A stretch of DNA of 64,000 nucleotides from Adiantum capillus-veneris (GCA_014529385.2 CM043947.1:128341891-128405890); one strand, 5' to 3'; shown: positions 31,960-44,772, numbered from the stretch's first letter. Made by a program: numbers and translations. The notes: generated from the sequence alone by a model not told the origin.

Positions 31960-32300
31960 CTTTATACAAGATGGCATCCATGGAAGCTTTTTCATGGGTG
32001 CTGCCGTTGATCCACAGCTCTTGGGCTGTCTCCCAAAAATCATAAAGTACTTGAAACAAAATTCCTAAAGCATAAATGTCACTCACCTCGGTATATGCAT
32101 CTTCCAAAAAAGGATTGTACAGCTCTGGCGCAAGTGACGTCTATGGAAAGTTTCGTCGACCAACCCTCGTCCATTGTCTCCCCCAAATCTTCAAGTGCAG
32201 AGACCTTAACCAAACAAGAATCTAATGATAATATGTTAGTTAAACTCTCAAGTGTTCTACCCCTCAACAAAACCAAGGAACCTACTGGAGATGATAAGAC
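31960..32300 (-). pseudogene. Protein kinase domain fragment
   Basis: One minus-strand frame at 31963-32132 reads SLAPELYNPFLEDAYTEV followed by SDIYALGILFQVLYDFWE. The APE triplet and the SDIYALGIL block with its invariant Asp correspond to kinase subdomains VIII and IX (family knowledge). The frame stops after DAILYKV. Before APE (to 32300) a polar segment with ESLTNILSLDSCLVKVSALE lies in another frame. No ATP-binding or HRD part is seen. It is probably a captured or truncated kinase piece cut by repeat copy B, which starts 30 bp away. Confidence 0.45.
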
Positions 32301-34234
32301 CTAAGAAGACTTTTACGTAGTGGTATAAAAAGTCAATGAAGAAAAATACATTCTCGAATGCAAAAGTAAGGCAAATTGGTTCACCAGTTGGACATCATCT
32401 ACACTTCAAAACCTTCTATCCTTAGAACGAATTCTACAAGTCTCAAAGTCTATGACAACATAAGGATACAAGCATGTAATGCTTCATCCTATGGCCAAGA
32501 AACAATTATTTGCCCATATGCGACAACATGCATCCCCAAAGGCATAAAAAATGGAGGCAAACTGAAGGAGCTGAATCTAGCTAAGAAGAGGCATTTCCTC
32601 AAGAAAATTCAAGAATTTTCATATTTTTCAACATCAAAAATGGACTAGTGGTCCAACCAAACCCACAACTCCTATCATTAAGGACAATGCTCTCAAGCTC
32701 TTTGTATCATTGTTTAGTAAGAATTCAATAGTCTAAGTCTCCCCACCAACCAAAATGTGTTGGGGGCATAAGAGTCAAGAGTCGGGCATCTAAGGCATGA
32801 AATGAGCTTATGATTTAGTCCCAGTGCTTCTTGTTTATTAAACTTTGTGATATGAGTCATAGCTTATAGAACCTTATGCTCAAGCTGGAGAGTTGAGCCT
32901 ATCTACACGTGTCGCTCATGCTGGATGAGATGGGCATAAAAGTCAAAGTCTACATATGTTAAGGTTGGGGGAGTGGCAAAGTGTCCTTCACTCACGCAGA
33001 ATTGCACTATGAGGTGAGTGGAGAAACCTCAAAATCAAAACCCCTTTTTGAAGTATTGGCAGCTATTGGACCATATTTGGTGATCTTTGTGCTACATTTA
33101 CTTCAAAAAAGACCCATCACAACTCTTCTTTTGCACAACATGTTGTTGATCAATGGTGCATATGCATATTGAAGTGTCCCAACCTAAGACGCATGCATTA
33201 GACACTCTTTAATTATTTTACCAGAGCACTTGCACTTACATAATGTAACTCTCCAAGCCACCAAAGGAATAAAGGTAACTGTGTCTTGCAAAAGCTACAG
33301 CCACTCTAAATGAATAAAATCTTGAGAGGAATTGAAGAACATAGAAGCACATCTCCAGATTCACCAATTTTTCAACTATCAAATCCATGGAGACCCTAAA
33401 GTGTCTCAAAAGGTTGCAGGAATAACCTCCAAAAGGAAAGCAGATGCGATCACAAATCACAATTCACTTGGCTCATGAGAAATTGACCCATCAAATAGAA
33501 CCAAGATGAGGGCTTGTGAAAACCCCAAGTTCTCTAATATGTTCTTTTGGGTAATAATTATGTGTATATATAGTTTTGTATTTATTTTTAACATTTTTAT
33601 TTTCTCTCTCACTCCACATCATCTTGCACTAATGGTGGTTCATAGCATGGACATGTGTATGGATGCTTTGCATGAATGAGCACCAAAATCATGACAGCAG
33701 AGTGGAGAAACCTCGTTGTTTGCAAAATACATTTTAGAAGCCATGGAAGCAATTTAAGCAGTCCGGAATGCTCTCATTGCTACATTTTCTCCTAAAATTT
33801 TCAATCTCACTTATTTCTTGCACAAGATATGATTGATAAATTTTCTATATGTATGCATCCCAGGGGTGCCTTTGATTTTGGCACATGCACTAGTAGGCAC
33901 TCTTCCTTTCTTCCAGCCCATCATACACACACCACATAACCCCTTGAGCCACCTTCAATAAATTGGGAACCTAGGGCACTTTTTTCCCACTGGGGTTTTT
34001 CCCCTAAGGTTTATTAAGGTAGTATTATATGCATTCAAGACCATCGTCAACCCCACAAACAGGTCATGATGGACGTGAAAGTTGTGGAAGTAGCAGAAAC
34101 AAATTTCCCAAAGCTTCAAGGTTAGGAGGATAGCTTTACTTTCAGCATACAAATGCTAATTGAAAGAAGGGAAAATTTGAAGTAAAGTAAAGAAGCACTT
34201 ATAAGGGTTGGCAAGATGCAAATATCAAGTTTTC
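32301..34234. other. Stretch without recognisable gene
   Basis: Several short open frames exist, but none shows a family motif. The sequence GGTTGGGGGAGTGGCAAAGTG near 32964 and the AT-rich tail look like general repeat-derived DNA. The left target duplication of the next element (ATCCT, 34235-34239) ends the stretch. Confidence 0.6.
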
Positions 34235-34239
34235 ATCCT

Positions 34240-34709
34240 TGGAATTGGAGCTGATCTCTTGAGATAGCTAATTCCAGTGTTGAAGGATTTCAGCTACTTA
34301 GAGTAGGAAGAGTTTAGACAGCAGACTAGACAGAAATCAGTGACTAGACTGAAATATGAACACGGAAATGAGAATCAGACTTAAGGACTGGAATAAAGTT
34401 CAGATTCAGATTCAGAAGACTGTTGAGAAGTCAGTATCACTGGAATATATATATATCATGATTGAGATTACAGTGAATATGACTACAGAGAGAGAAAGTG
34501 TAGCTGATAATACTGCCACTGATGCTCAAGTGCAATTATAGCTCCAAGCGCTAATACAAGTGATAACAATTGCCCCCCGGATATCAAAGTAATGGGCCCT
34601 ATTTATATGCTTCGGGTTTACCGTAGTAATTACTCTAGTAATTACTAAATGATTCACTACCCATCTTCTAAGAACACGTTCCCACATGGTGACGCGCCAG
34701 CCATCTACA
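34240..34709 (-). repeat. 3' LTR of the Ty3/gypsy element
   Basis: 470 bp, direct repeat of 44795-45263. Shared landmarks are AGTGTTGAAGGATTTCA, ATATATATATATCATGATTG and TTCCCACATGGTGACGCGCC. Ends on the minus strand: TGTAGATGG... to ...CAATTCCA. Confidence 0.95.
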
Positions 34710-34726
34710 TCCTTCCCTTCTTTCTT
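34710..34726 (-). other. Polypurine tract
   Basis: The minus strand reads AGAAAGAAGGGAAGGA immediately before the 3' LTR start TGTAGATGG. This is the plus-strand priming site of LTR elements. Confidence 0.9.
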
Positions 34727-34988
34727 GAATTTTGGCAAGATTCTAGAATTTCTGAAAAATCCATTGTCTGGTTCTGATGTGGAACTGAAAAATCCATCGT
34801 CTGGTTCTGAAGTTGACAATCCATCTTCTGGTGGATTGTCAAAGTCTGACATTGAGAATATGGTGAAGGATGCAGAGCTCTAAAAAATAGCACTATCTTT
34901 TCGAGAGGCAGCTGAAAAGGCCAAGGTGGAGCTGTCATTTCGCCTTGCCTGCTCAGAAGAAAAGTCACCCCTGAATTCTGAGATAGAA

Positions 34989-36341
34989 CTACCCAGTATC
35001 CTTCCATTGGACCGTCTTCCTTTTGCCCTTGCTCTTTGACCGTGTTGGTGCTTGAGAAGTCGCAGCATCAGCATTCTCCTTCTGAATCAGTCGGTAAATG
35101 GCCTCCTGCTCAAGCTGATCCTGCTGGTTTGTGGTCATCTTTACCTCATAAGGTGTGAGAGAATGATAGGTTTTGGTGTCAGGATCATAGAGTGTACGCC
35201 TGCCCTTGCTCAATCTGGTTCTGGCCAGTTTATGACAATGCAAAGCAGTATGGATCCATCGTTTGGGAAGACGCTGATTGGTTTTGACACAAGCTTTGAA
35301 AAGAATCTCAGCCATCTCCCTATACTACGGTGCCAAACCCGGCTTTGCTGCAATGTCTTTCTCAGGCAGTTTGGAAGATTCGATCGTGAGCTGTAGTAGC
35401 TGATTAGTAATCTTAGTCAATCCTCTGACCTGAATCTTCCACTGGCCCATACACAGTTGAATCCTATGTACCTCTTCCTTCATTGCCTGGATGTCATTGA
35501 TTTGAAGAGCATCATTGAGCAATGTCTGCCAAGTCTTCCATTCCACAGTTGATCGCTCATACCAATCCCTAAGCTCATCAGTTATTTTGAAATATGTGAG
35601 TCGATCAACTAGTTCTTGATATTGAGGATACAGCGCTCGAAAAAATCTTGGCAACTCAATTTCTCTTGCTGGAACAGCATACAAGAGAACTGGAGAATCT
35701 GGCACAAATTCCAAGAAATTCAGAACTGCCTGGTTCTCTTGTTGCATCATCTTCCTAGTAATTCTTACTAGCTGGAAAAGGGTTCGGAGAGGAGTTGCCT
35801 GTACTCCTATTGACATTCGCGTTTGGGGTCCTCTGCTAGTGGTTGTCTGGTCCTCCAGGATAGCTTTCACTCTCTGGTCCAAAACACCTCTGGCAGTTTT
35901 CAGTTGTACCAAAACATCCTTAAGTTGGACCCTAACATCCTTCATGCAGCGGTAAGTTGGTTTGTTACCCAGCAGAAGTTCTAGTTCTAGAGCTAAAGAG
36001 TGACAATCTGCAGTAGACTGTCTTTGCCAGTGCGGGTTTACCACTTTCTCATCAATATTGAGTATCCATTCTAGAACTCGTTCCAACAGCTGAACTGCAC
36101 TGGGATGTGCAGGAAGTCTGCAGGCTTCTTTATCATGGAAAGCAGCAGATTTCCAATGTTCCACCATTTCCCTGGCTCCCACATATAATCTTTGGAACCT
36201 TTCTAAATCAGTCCATAGAGCATCATCCTCCAGATACTGTCTGGTGATGGAGGCTTGTTGATGTCTCAGCTACTTATTCAAGGTAATGAGCTGCAGTGAA
36301 TGCTGATGATCATTCAATGTTCCTTCATCCTTAACCTTCAT
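34989..36341 (-). pseudogene. Extra ORF 2 of the Ty3/gypsy element (downstream of integrase)
   Basis: One frame from ATG 36341 to a stop at 34989, about 450 codons, broken by two in-frame stops (one after LITLNK, one after AAKPGLAP). It reads YLEDDALWTDLERFQRLYVG, MVEHWKSAAFHDKEACRLPA, LYAVPAREIELPRFFRALYP, MAEILFKACVKTNQRLPKRW and a basic tail RSKSKGKRKTVQWKDTG. It is mostly helical-looking, with no membrane segment or signal peptide, so it does not look like a typical envelope protein. The ATG overlaps the end of the preceding frame as ATGA. Family not recognised. Confidence 0.6.
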
Positions 36342-38713
36342 TTTTCTTTAGCCTCTTTGCTGTGATGGGACTGATTAGTTGGCTCATCTCCAATGTTACT
36401 GGGCTGCTATACTTTAGTCTGTTGATGACCCGACTGTTGTTTTGTTTCCTGTCTTTCCTGTTGTTCCTCAGTCTGGTCTGGTTGGTCTGACTGTGACTGG
36501 ACTCCTTCATCTGGACCTATCCCACCAGTACCAGGTCCTGAGGGTGGAGATGGTAGTGGGGCATCATCATCATCCTATGTATGCCCGGCTTCTTGATCAT
36601 CCTCCTCCTTATCAGCTTCATCTTCTTCTTCTTCTTCTTCCTCCTCTGGGGATGTCTGCTGCTCAATATAATCCATGATGGCTTGGTTTATCAGAGCATT
36701 ATTGAACTCACTCACCTTGTCCTGCAAATCACTTTGCAGACTTTCTATCAAGGACTTTAAATTTTTTAAGTCAAAAACAGCATTGCCTGCGGGGTTCAAA
36801 ATTTCAGACAAGCTATTGTAGATGTATCTGTCCGTCAGAGAACGCTTCAGAGCTGTATGGTGTAATAGCAGATTTCTAAATTGTGCCCGCTTCGTTCTGA
36901 GCCCCATTTCAGCTCGCTCGGCAGCTCTCGATGCTTCATTCCTTTGACTCTTTATGATCATAATTTCAGACTCAGCTTTAGCTAACTTTTTGTTCAACAA
37001 CTCCTGAGCTCTTTCTGATTGAGCTTCCAATACCCTGTGTTGTATGTTCTGCACTTCCTGGGCTTTCTGGAGTGTGGCAATCTGATGCTGTGCTTTTGCC
37101 AAGTCAGCTTTTTGCTTTTTAACTTCATCTTCTGATCCAACAGCCTCCACCAATTGTCCCATACAGTTGACAATGGTATTCCAAGAGGACTGTATCAGTA
37201 CTGAACATCTGTCTTTGACCGTTGTTGGATCAGAATCAACTGGTTAATATATTGCCACAAGAGCCACATAAGGTAGAGATGCATAATCAGTTTTGGTGAG
37301 TAAGAGATGCCCTCTCAATTTCTAAGTTTGCAGTTGCTACATCTTATCCTTTTTAACCAGTTGCAGAGGGTTTTGAGAATTGACAGGAATTGTTTCAGAC
37401 ATAGTTGAGGACGTTGGACCTTTCCCCTTATCCAGTTGATTCTTGCCTTTGTCCCGTGACTGGTCTGGTACTTTTGCCTCAGTGACTGGCTTTACCTGAT
37501 CTTTCCGAGTAGCACCAGCAGCAACTGTATGTTTGACAACTATCTGATCAGGTACAGTTGTCTCAGCGCTTGCTGCCTTTACGTGGATTTCGATTTGCTT
37601 CAAAAATTCACTGCTTTTGGTCAGTGTAATTCTTGGTTTCTTTGAACTACTAGCTTCCTCTGCAGTAGCTTTCCTTTTCAGGTCCTTGGAAGTTGTTTGA
37701 CTATCCGTTTTCTTGTTGTCTGAGGACATTTCAATTTTCTTAGGTTCAGAAATAGGCTGCTTACTCCAAGCCAGCTTTACCTGCTCATTAATATCTGCAG
37801 CAATAGCCCAATATAGAAACTGCCAGACATACCATGCCTTGAAAACAGTTTGAGATTTCAACTTGGCAGTCTATTGAAGTACATTATGCGAGAGTATTTG
37901 ACACAGGTTGATATGGACTTGTGGATCCAGTATCTTGGCCAACAACATATCAAATAATTTTTCTGACACATAAGTAGGGTTATTCTTAAGACTGACTACT
38001 TCGGCTACAAACCTGTAAGCAGCGTAGGCTTCCAGTCCTGCTACTGGAACTCCTTGAGCACTTGGCTTGCGCTTCTTTCGAGCTGCTTCATCCTCCTTTA
38101 GAGCAATACTTATTTGCTGCGCAGTTGCCACGGATGGTTTAGGCTCATTGGGCCTCCGAAATGCAAATACAATGGCTTCTGGTGTCACTGACACGCTCCT
38201 ATTATTTATCATAGCACTACTGTTTCCTGCATCAAAGGAATCAAGAACTTTCTTGATGATCCCTGCATCAAAAGCAATCCTTGTCGCTTGCAATACAACT
38301 CGTAGATCCCATAGTTGTAGCAGAGTCATTGCATGATCAGTAAAGACATATCATTGGATTTTACTGTATGGACGAACAGGAAGGCTTGCCTTTGCCTCTG
38401 CAATGATAGCCTGGGTTTCTTCAAGAGTTTCCTGCATCTTCTCTGAACGTTTCCTTCTACCCATACACTCTGAGGTCGACGACGATGAAATAGGCGAAGG
38501 CGAAGAGGACTTACTTGTGTTAAAGCCGTTGCCTCTTGTCGTTGGTAAGGTTGTCTGACAGTCAGCTGTCTCGTCAGAGGTTGAAGTTTGTGGCTGTAGA
38601 GAAGAAACCTCGGAGCTTTGCGATGGGGAATGGTTGACAGGAGGAAAACATCACGCAGGAGATTTATGAGGAAAAATGCTATCTCTCTTTACTATTATAC
38701 GTGTTCGCGCCAT
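36338..38713 (-). pseudogene. Extra ORF 1 of the Ty3/gypsy element (downstream of integrase)
   Basis: A single frame runs from a plausible ATG at 38713 (MARTRIIVKRDSIF) to TGA at 36338-36340, about 790 codons, interrupted by stops but with no frameshift that I can see. Segments in order: a Ser/Thr-rich stretch (SSEVSSLQPQTSTSDE), MGRRKRSEKMQETLEE, LQLWDLRVVLQATRIAFDAG, GLEAYAAYRFVAEVVSLKNN, FKAWYVWQFLYWAIAADINE, a Lys/Ser linker (TSKDLKRKATAEEASSSKKP), a coiled-coil-like part (about 36700-37140: KKQKADLAKAQHQIATLQKA) and an acidic run of Glu/Asp (36595-36645). The preserved frame shows it once coded. Function unknown; it occupies the place of env-like genes in Athila-type elements. Confidence 0.65.
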
Positions 38714-38998
38714 AAAAGCTCCACCACTCGCCGCACCTAGACTTGTGTGCGCCGTTGCTGACGTGGCAAACATGCATTGGACAAGACTGCAACCCATCCT
38801 TGTAATAATTATCACTGGCATACCATTTGACCGTTGGCCACTTAAAATTTGGAAAATGTGTTCATACTGGTTCTGAACTGATTCCCACTCTGGCTGGACC
38901 ATACTGGTACTGGTTCTTAAATCGGCCTGATCTGATTCTTCAGGTACTGGTTCTAAAGCTGGAACTGGTTGTACATGGAAAAGACCAAAAATATCTCA

Positions 38999-41900
38999 TT
39001 ATGGTATCTCTTGATCAACAACCTCCAGTTCCTTAGTGACTTCTTCTAACCCAGTTTCTCTGGTCTCTGAGTAATAAAGTTTGATCTCTGCTCCATTATA
39101 TACTCCCCGCAATATCAGTCCCGATAAGTCTTTTAATATGACTGTGCCATTGGAGAAGACCCAATCAACCTCAAAAGGTCCTGCCCAGGCAATCTTCAAA
39201 TTCGGCTTCTTTGGACCCAGTCTTGACTGATATAGAAGCACTAAGTCTCCTTTCTGGAATTCTCGGACTTTAATTCGGCGATCATGCCAGTGCTTCCTTC
39301 TTTGTTGAACAATTTCCTGTTCCAATATAGCTCTTTGTCTGAGTTCATCTAACTGCATCAGTTCATCCAGTCTTTTCTTAAGATTATGGTTGAAGTCTAG
39401 TCCATACTTTACAGCCATTCTCAGACTGGGGATTATAAACTCCATAGGAACCACAGCTTCAGTTCCATACACCATTCTGAATGGTGTCATTCCAGTGGTT
39501 ACCTTATAAGCTATCCTACAAGCCCAGAGAGCAGTCTAAAGCTTCAAATCCCACTGGTCTGGTTTCTTTTGTACTACCTTAGTGAGAAGAGTCTTAATTT
39601 TCTTATTGCTACTTTCAGCCTGTCCATTGCATCTGGGATAGTAAGGAGTAGATTTCCGATGCTTGACTGAAAGCATATCCAATAGGATTTCCATAGTATC
39701 ATTGATGAAATGTGTCCCTTGATTGGTCACAATTTCCACAGGACATCCATATCGGCAGACAATATTCTCAAACAGAAATCTTGCAGTTGACTTGACTTTG
39801 TTATCAAGAAGAGACATAGCTTCAACCCACTTGGTAACATAACAAGTATCCATCAAGATGTACTTGTTCTTCCTGGGAGTCACCTTCTTAAAAGGTCCCA
39901 TAAAATCCAATCCCCATTTCATGAATACTCCCAATGGTTGTATTGGCATTAAGGGAGTCATGTCTGCAGCTGTTGGTCGGCCCATTCTCTGGCATATATC
40001 AGAAGTTTTACAAAATCTTCTGACATCAGCAATCATTGTTTGCCACCACAGACCTGCTTGCAGAATCTTCTTGTAGGTTACTTCGTTGGAAAAGTGTCCA
40101 CCAGACTCTCCATTATGTGCATCTGAGATAACTTGCATTCTTCCCTCCATTGGAACACATCTCCGAAGTATACCATCCACACCCAATCGATAAATTACTC
40201 CCCCAATGATGGTAAATTTCAGGCTTTTTATGATCAGAGCCTTCTTCTCATTCTGTTTCCAATCTTCTGGAAAGGCACCTTGGGAAAGGAATTGATAAAT
40301 ATCATACCATTCAGGATTCATTGATTCTTCTGCTTCCAACTGAAATAAATCAGCATCCACTGGTTCATCTCTCAGAGGTGATTCTAAATATCCTTCTGTA
40401 CTTCTGGAAAAGAAGTCAGCTCCACAGTGGTTTCGGCCAGGCTTATGGAAAATTCTGAACTCAAATTCCATAAGGAACATCATCCATCTTATCAGCCTAC
40501 CTTGAATAATGACTTTGTTAATCAGAAACAGAAGAGCTTGATGATCCACATAAAAATGGAATAACTTCCCCAGTAGGTAATGCCTGAACTTCGTAGCGCT
40601 AAAAACCATTCTGAGGGCTTCTCTTTCAGTAGTCGTATAGCCTTGTTTGGCCTGATTGAATCTCCAACTAGCAAAATAAATCGGATAGTCTATCCTGCCA
40701 TCTGGCTGAGCTAATATTGCCCCCATTGCCAATCCTGAAGCATCTACATGTACATGAAAAATAATATCCCAATTCGGCTGCCTGAGGACTGGTTTGCTGG
40801 TAATGGCTTTTTTCAAATTCTGGAAACTCTCCTCACATTCAGCAGTCCAATTGAACTTACTCGTCTTCTTTGTAAGCTCATATAGTGGTACTGCTTGAGA
40901 AGCAAATTTGTGTACAAATCTTCTATAAAAATTCACATACCCCAAGAAAGAACTCAACTCACAAGCAGTTCTAGGAGCTTTAGCTTGCTGGACACATTGT
41001 ATTTTGTCATTGGCCATTTCTATTCCATTGCGGGAAACCACATGTCCCAGTACCTGTCCCTTCCAAACCAGAAATACTGATTTAAATGGATTCAAGAAAA
41101 TCCTTTTCTCCTGACAGCGTTTAAAAACCATCTCTAGGAATAGAAGGTGTTGTTCCTCAGCTGAATAGACGGTGAAGTCATCCATGAAAATGGCGAGGAA
41201 CCGATGAATAAATTCATTAAATGTCTCCATCATACACCGCTGAAAAGTAGCTGGTGCATTGCATAGGCCAAAAGGCATTACCAGATACATGAATGCTCCC
41301 CACTCAGTGATGAAAGTGGTCTTGGCCCTATCTTCTGGAGCAATCTGTAACTGGTTATAGCCGCTATAACCATCCATGAAGCTATACATCTCATATCCTG
41401 CGATCTCATCAAGCAACATATCAGTAAAACGTAAGGGAAACGGATCCTTGATGGTTTGGGCATTTAGTTTCCTATAGTCAACACAAACCCTTAATTTCCC
41501 ATTCTTCTTAGGAACGACGACTATTGGAAATAACCAATCACTACTTGCTACCGTAATGAACCCAGCCTTGAGAAGATTATCAATCTCCTCCTTGACCTTC
41601 TTTGCATAGTTGGGGTTCATCCGGTATCTTTGCAATCTGACTGGCCTAACTTCTGGTTTCAGTGGTATTCGGTGCTGACAGACTTCAGGATCTACTCCCT
41701 TCAAATCTGTATGTTCCCAGGCAAATACATCTTTATAGTTCTGGAACATTTTCCTTGCCTTTTCCTTCATTGCCGGTTTCAGGTGCTTGTTGACTTTGAT
41801 CATTCTGGGATTTTCCTCTGATCCCAGGTTCCACTCCTCCACTTCTTGATCATCTAGAAGCAACCAATTTGGTCCTCCTCCTTTTCGTTTGGTCGAATCT

Positions 41901-42094
41901 TCAGCGTAGTCCCAAGAAGGTCCATTCATCTCTGAATCATTATTCTGATTTAGTGGATCCTCTTCAGAATATACTGATTCTTCTATTTGGCCAGTGTCCG
42001 CTGGTTCCTCTATTCTTCCAGTCAGCTGAACGGTTCTTTCCCCCGGTATTGACTTCAGTAAACTGATCAGGGAATTGTCTCTTCTGCTTGTCAT
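38999..42094 (-). pseudogene. Ty3/gypsy pol: RT, RNase H and integrase
   Basis: Reverse transcriptase (LRVCVDYRKLNAQTIKDPFP; catalytic FMDDF), RNase H (VHVDASGLAMGAILAQ, EREALRM, FYVDHQALL) and integrase follow one another in one frame. Integrase has HNGESGGHFSNE...CKTSDICQRMG as the HHCC zinc domain and a core with GLDFMGPFKK, VTNQGTHF and QAESSNKK. The second catalytic Asp of the integrase DDE is Asn (TNQGTHF; family usually TDQGTHF). A TAG after QWDLKL (about 39536) splits off the C-terminal 180 codons (TPFRMVYGTEAVVPMEF ... KVREFQKGDLVLLYQSRLGP), which continue in the same frame to 38999. It would copy the element RNA into DNA and insert it. Confidence 0.95.
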
Positions 42095-42772
42095 CTTGTT
42101 CTTTGTTTATTAGGACTGCATTCAAATCAATTTCTGCCAAAGGAAATATGTTCATTGTGGCTAGCATTCGCTCAATTTTCTTAGCTCGGTATTTCCAACA
42201 CAACTCCTTCGGCCTCAGTTCCTTTTTCCAGCTCCTGGTGTTGTTGGTCTGGATTTTGATTCTGCCACTGGCCCCTTCTATGGTTAAGGTCTGGTTGGCG
42301 TAGTCATGAACAACATGTACTGTTCTTAACCATGGGCGGCCTAATAGCATTCCATATGCTCCCTGGACATCCAAAACTAGGAAACTAGTTTTGAATTTTC
42401 CCTCCCCACTCTTATCTGCATGTTTTCAATCATGCCCGTCGCTTGTACGACTCGATGATCTGCCATTCTTACTTTGAATGGTGCTGGTTTCATGTTAGTA
42501 ATACCCATTCTTTGTTGAAGATGGGCTCCCATTATATTGACTCCTGCTCCTCCATGCAGTATGACGCTTGAGAGAGGTTCCCACTGCTTCCTGACCTTGT
42601 AATCTACCTGAATAAGTGGAACTTCATCATCCCGGATAGCCGTCAGGTCTACTGTTCTAGCCTCTGCCTCAGTCTTCCTACGCTGCCTGATAAAGTTGGC
42701 CACCTCAGGTAAGGTCTTTTTTATATCCTCCAGCTCTACAGTCAGCTTCTGGATTCTATCACAAATTTTCAC
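42090..42772 (-). pseudogene. Ty3/gypsy protease region
   Basis: The aspartic protease block reads SSVILHGGAGVNIMGAHLQQ, then GMLLGRPWLRTVHVVHDYAN. In this family the active-site motif is D-(T/S/G)-G; here the Asp is His (codon CAT instead of GAT), which would abolish activity. Two compensating frameshifts (near 42375 and 42090) put the middle segment in another frame before returning to the pol frame. It would cleave the Gag-Pol polyprotein. Confidence 0.85.
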
Positions 42773-42789
42773 CTGAATTTCCTCTTATG

Positions 42790-44719
42790 CCTAGTCAAAC
42801 TGATTGTCAGAGCTTGAAGAGCTAGTGTTTTCATACTGCCATTCTTCTTTAGCAGTACTACTCTTTTCTTCCTCTTCCATCTCACCAGCTAGTCCATGTA
42901 CCACAGCCAGCATGGTCTCTGTCATGGCCGGTACTGACTGATCTTTATCAGTCGATTGGGCTGGTATCTTCTGAATGAATCTAGCCTCGAAACTTTCTGG
43001 CTGCTCTGGAAGCTTCTTAGCTAAATCCTCTGTGATTTTAGCTGCTAGTTCCCGCTGCTCTTGCCACTCATCTACCACCTTTTCCTTACCCTTGGCCTTC
43101 CAAACTTCCCTTTGTTGGGCCTGCTGTTGGAGTTTGCTGGTACTTCTGAAATGTCTGGAATCTCTTCAATGATTACTCATTTGCTCCTCGTAACTACTCT
43201 GACTGGGACTGGATCTGGTGCCTTAGCCTCAGTAGCAGTTGTTACCGGTGCATCTGGACATTGGGCTGCAAAATGACCATACTTACCACAGGTGTAGCAA
43301 TTCATGCTTCTGGTCTGGAAGTTGCCTCTTCCTCTTCCTCTGCCCATTCTTGGTTGGTATCTGCCTCATCCTTGACCAGTACCACTGGTACCTGGTCCTT
43401 CTTCTTGGGCTACTTTGATTGGCTCTGCCTTCACTGGTTCAGTGTAGGCAACCACTAATAGATCCTTTCCTTTCTTAAAATGATGAATTCGGATGCCACC
43501 ATTATTCCATAGGTGACCGAAGGCCTTGCAGTAGGTACATTGTGGGCATTCCATGGAGATGTGGTCCTTGGATTTACATCTTGAACACCAAGTCTCCATC
43601 TTCCGGACCGGCTATCTTGTGTGGCTAATCTCTGCAATTTGCCTAGCCATTTCTTCAATTCTCTTGGTCCATGATCCTTTCTTTGATTTTTCCTTTGTCT
43701 GATTATCGGAGCTGCTCTCGGAGCTGCTGGATATTTCACTGGAATTGGTTGCTTCAGTAGCCGAACTACTGCTATTGGTCCTTCACTTCTTGTGTCTCTT
43801 TTCTTTCTTAGCATGCTGTTCAAGTTTTAATGCTCGCTGGACCAGGTCGGTGAATTTCTTTGTAAGGGCTGGTACTTCTTGTTCTCTCAACTTCTTGCTT
43901 CTGAACCCATTTAGAAACCATGCCCTTAATCTCTTCTCAGACGGTGGTTCGTCTGGTCAGTTCTTTGATCTTTTCGACATAGCTGCGGACTGACAAATTC
44001 CTCTGTTTGATCTGATCCAATTCACAGAGAATATCCTCATCCCCTCGATTGTCGGAATATTCCAACCTGAAGGCCTTAGGTAATTTATTATATGATCTCA
44101 TTTGGCATGCAGGGTAATGGTAATACCATTTCCTTGCTACTTCTTTCAAGGTTTGTGGAAAGTATTCCCCCCAATCATCTTCGTCAATGTTTTTGAGTGC
44201 AGCATACTGCTTAAAAGCTTGTATGTGAACATCAGGATCATCCTTTTTCCCTCCTTTGAACATGGGAAAGGAAATCTTCAGGAAAGCGATGTAATCATTT
44301 CGGTTACTGCTGATCTCGCCAGTTCTCTTCTTGGCTTCAGACTGACGCTTGGGAACCTTCTTGCAATTGTCAGTGTCAGCATCCCAGTCAATCTCTGTCT
44401 CTGTGTCAGTATCAGTATCCTCTCTGTTTTATCTTCTAGAAGTTCGGTGACTTCCCTTTCTGCCTTTGATATGCTCATCTTTCTGGCGAGACTGAGAACT
44501 TTTGGAACTCTTTGCCTTTCGTGCTTCCCGTTCTGTCCGTCTGCGTCGAGAATGACTGGAGTGCTCTGAGTCCTACGCCTCATCAGCCTGACTATGCTCC
44601 TCGTGAGCCTCATTGTCAGTCATTTTCTCTTCCTTGGGGTCAAACTCTCTTCCCGACTCCTCAGGAATGGGGTCCACATGATTGGTAGATTTCCGGCCAC
44701 CATTGGATTTTGGTGCCAT
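42790..44719 (-). pseudogene. Ty3/gypsy gag
   Basis: Start ATG at 44719 (MAPKSNGGRKSTNHV), 54 bp inside the PBS. A charged Ser/Arg/Lys-rich N-terminal part follows, with a TAG after about 47 codons. The capsid-like block at 43937-44263 reads MFKGGKKDDPDVHIQAFKQY, VARKWYYHYPACQMRSYNKL and QIKQRNLSVRSYVEKIKELT. A CX2CX4HX4C zinc knuckle CSRCKSKDHISMEC lies at about 43550-43590. Several frameshifts and stops break the frame. Gag packages the element RNA. Confidence 0.85.
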
Positions 44720-44772
44720 TTGCTGAAAACTTCAACTAGGAGAAGAGTCTTTGAGTCAACGAGCTTCAACTC

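Noticed and set aside
34526-35396. Plus- and minus-strand frames at the left LTR border
   Set aside because: Those crossing the LTR border (34526-34883) translate LTR, polypurine tract and flank together; the plus-strand ones at 35052-35396 are shadows of extra ORF 2.
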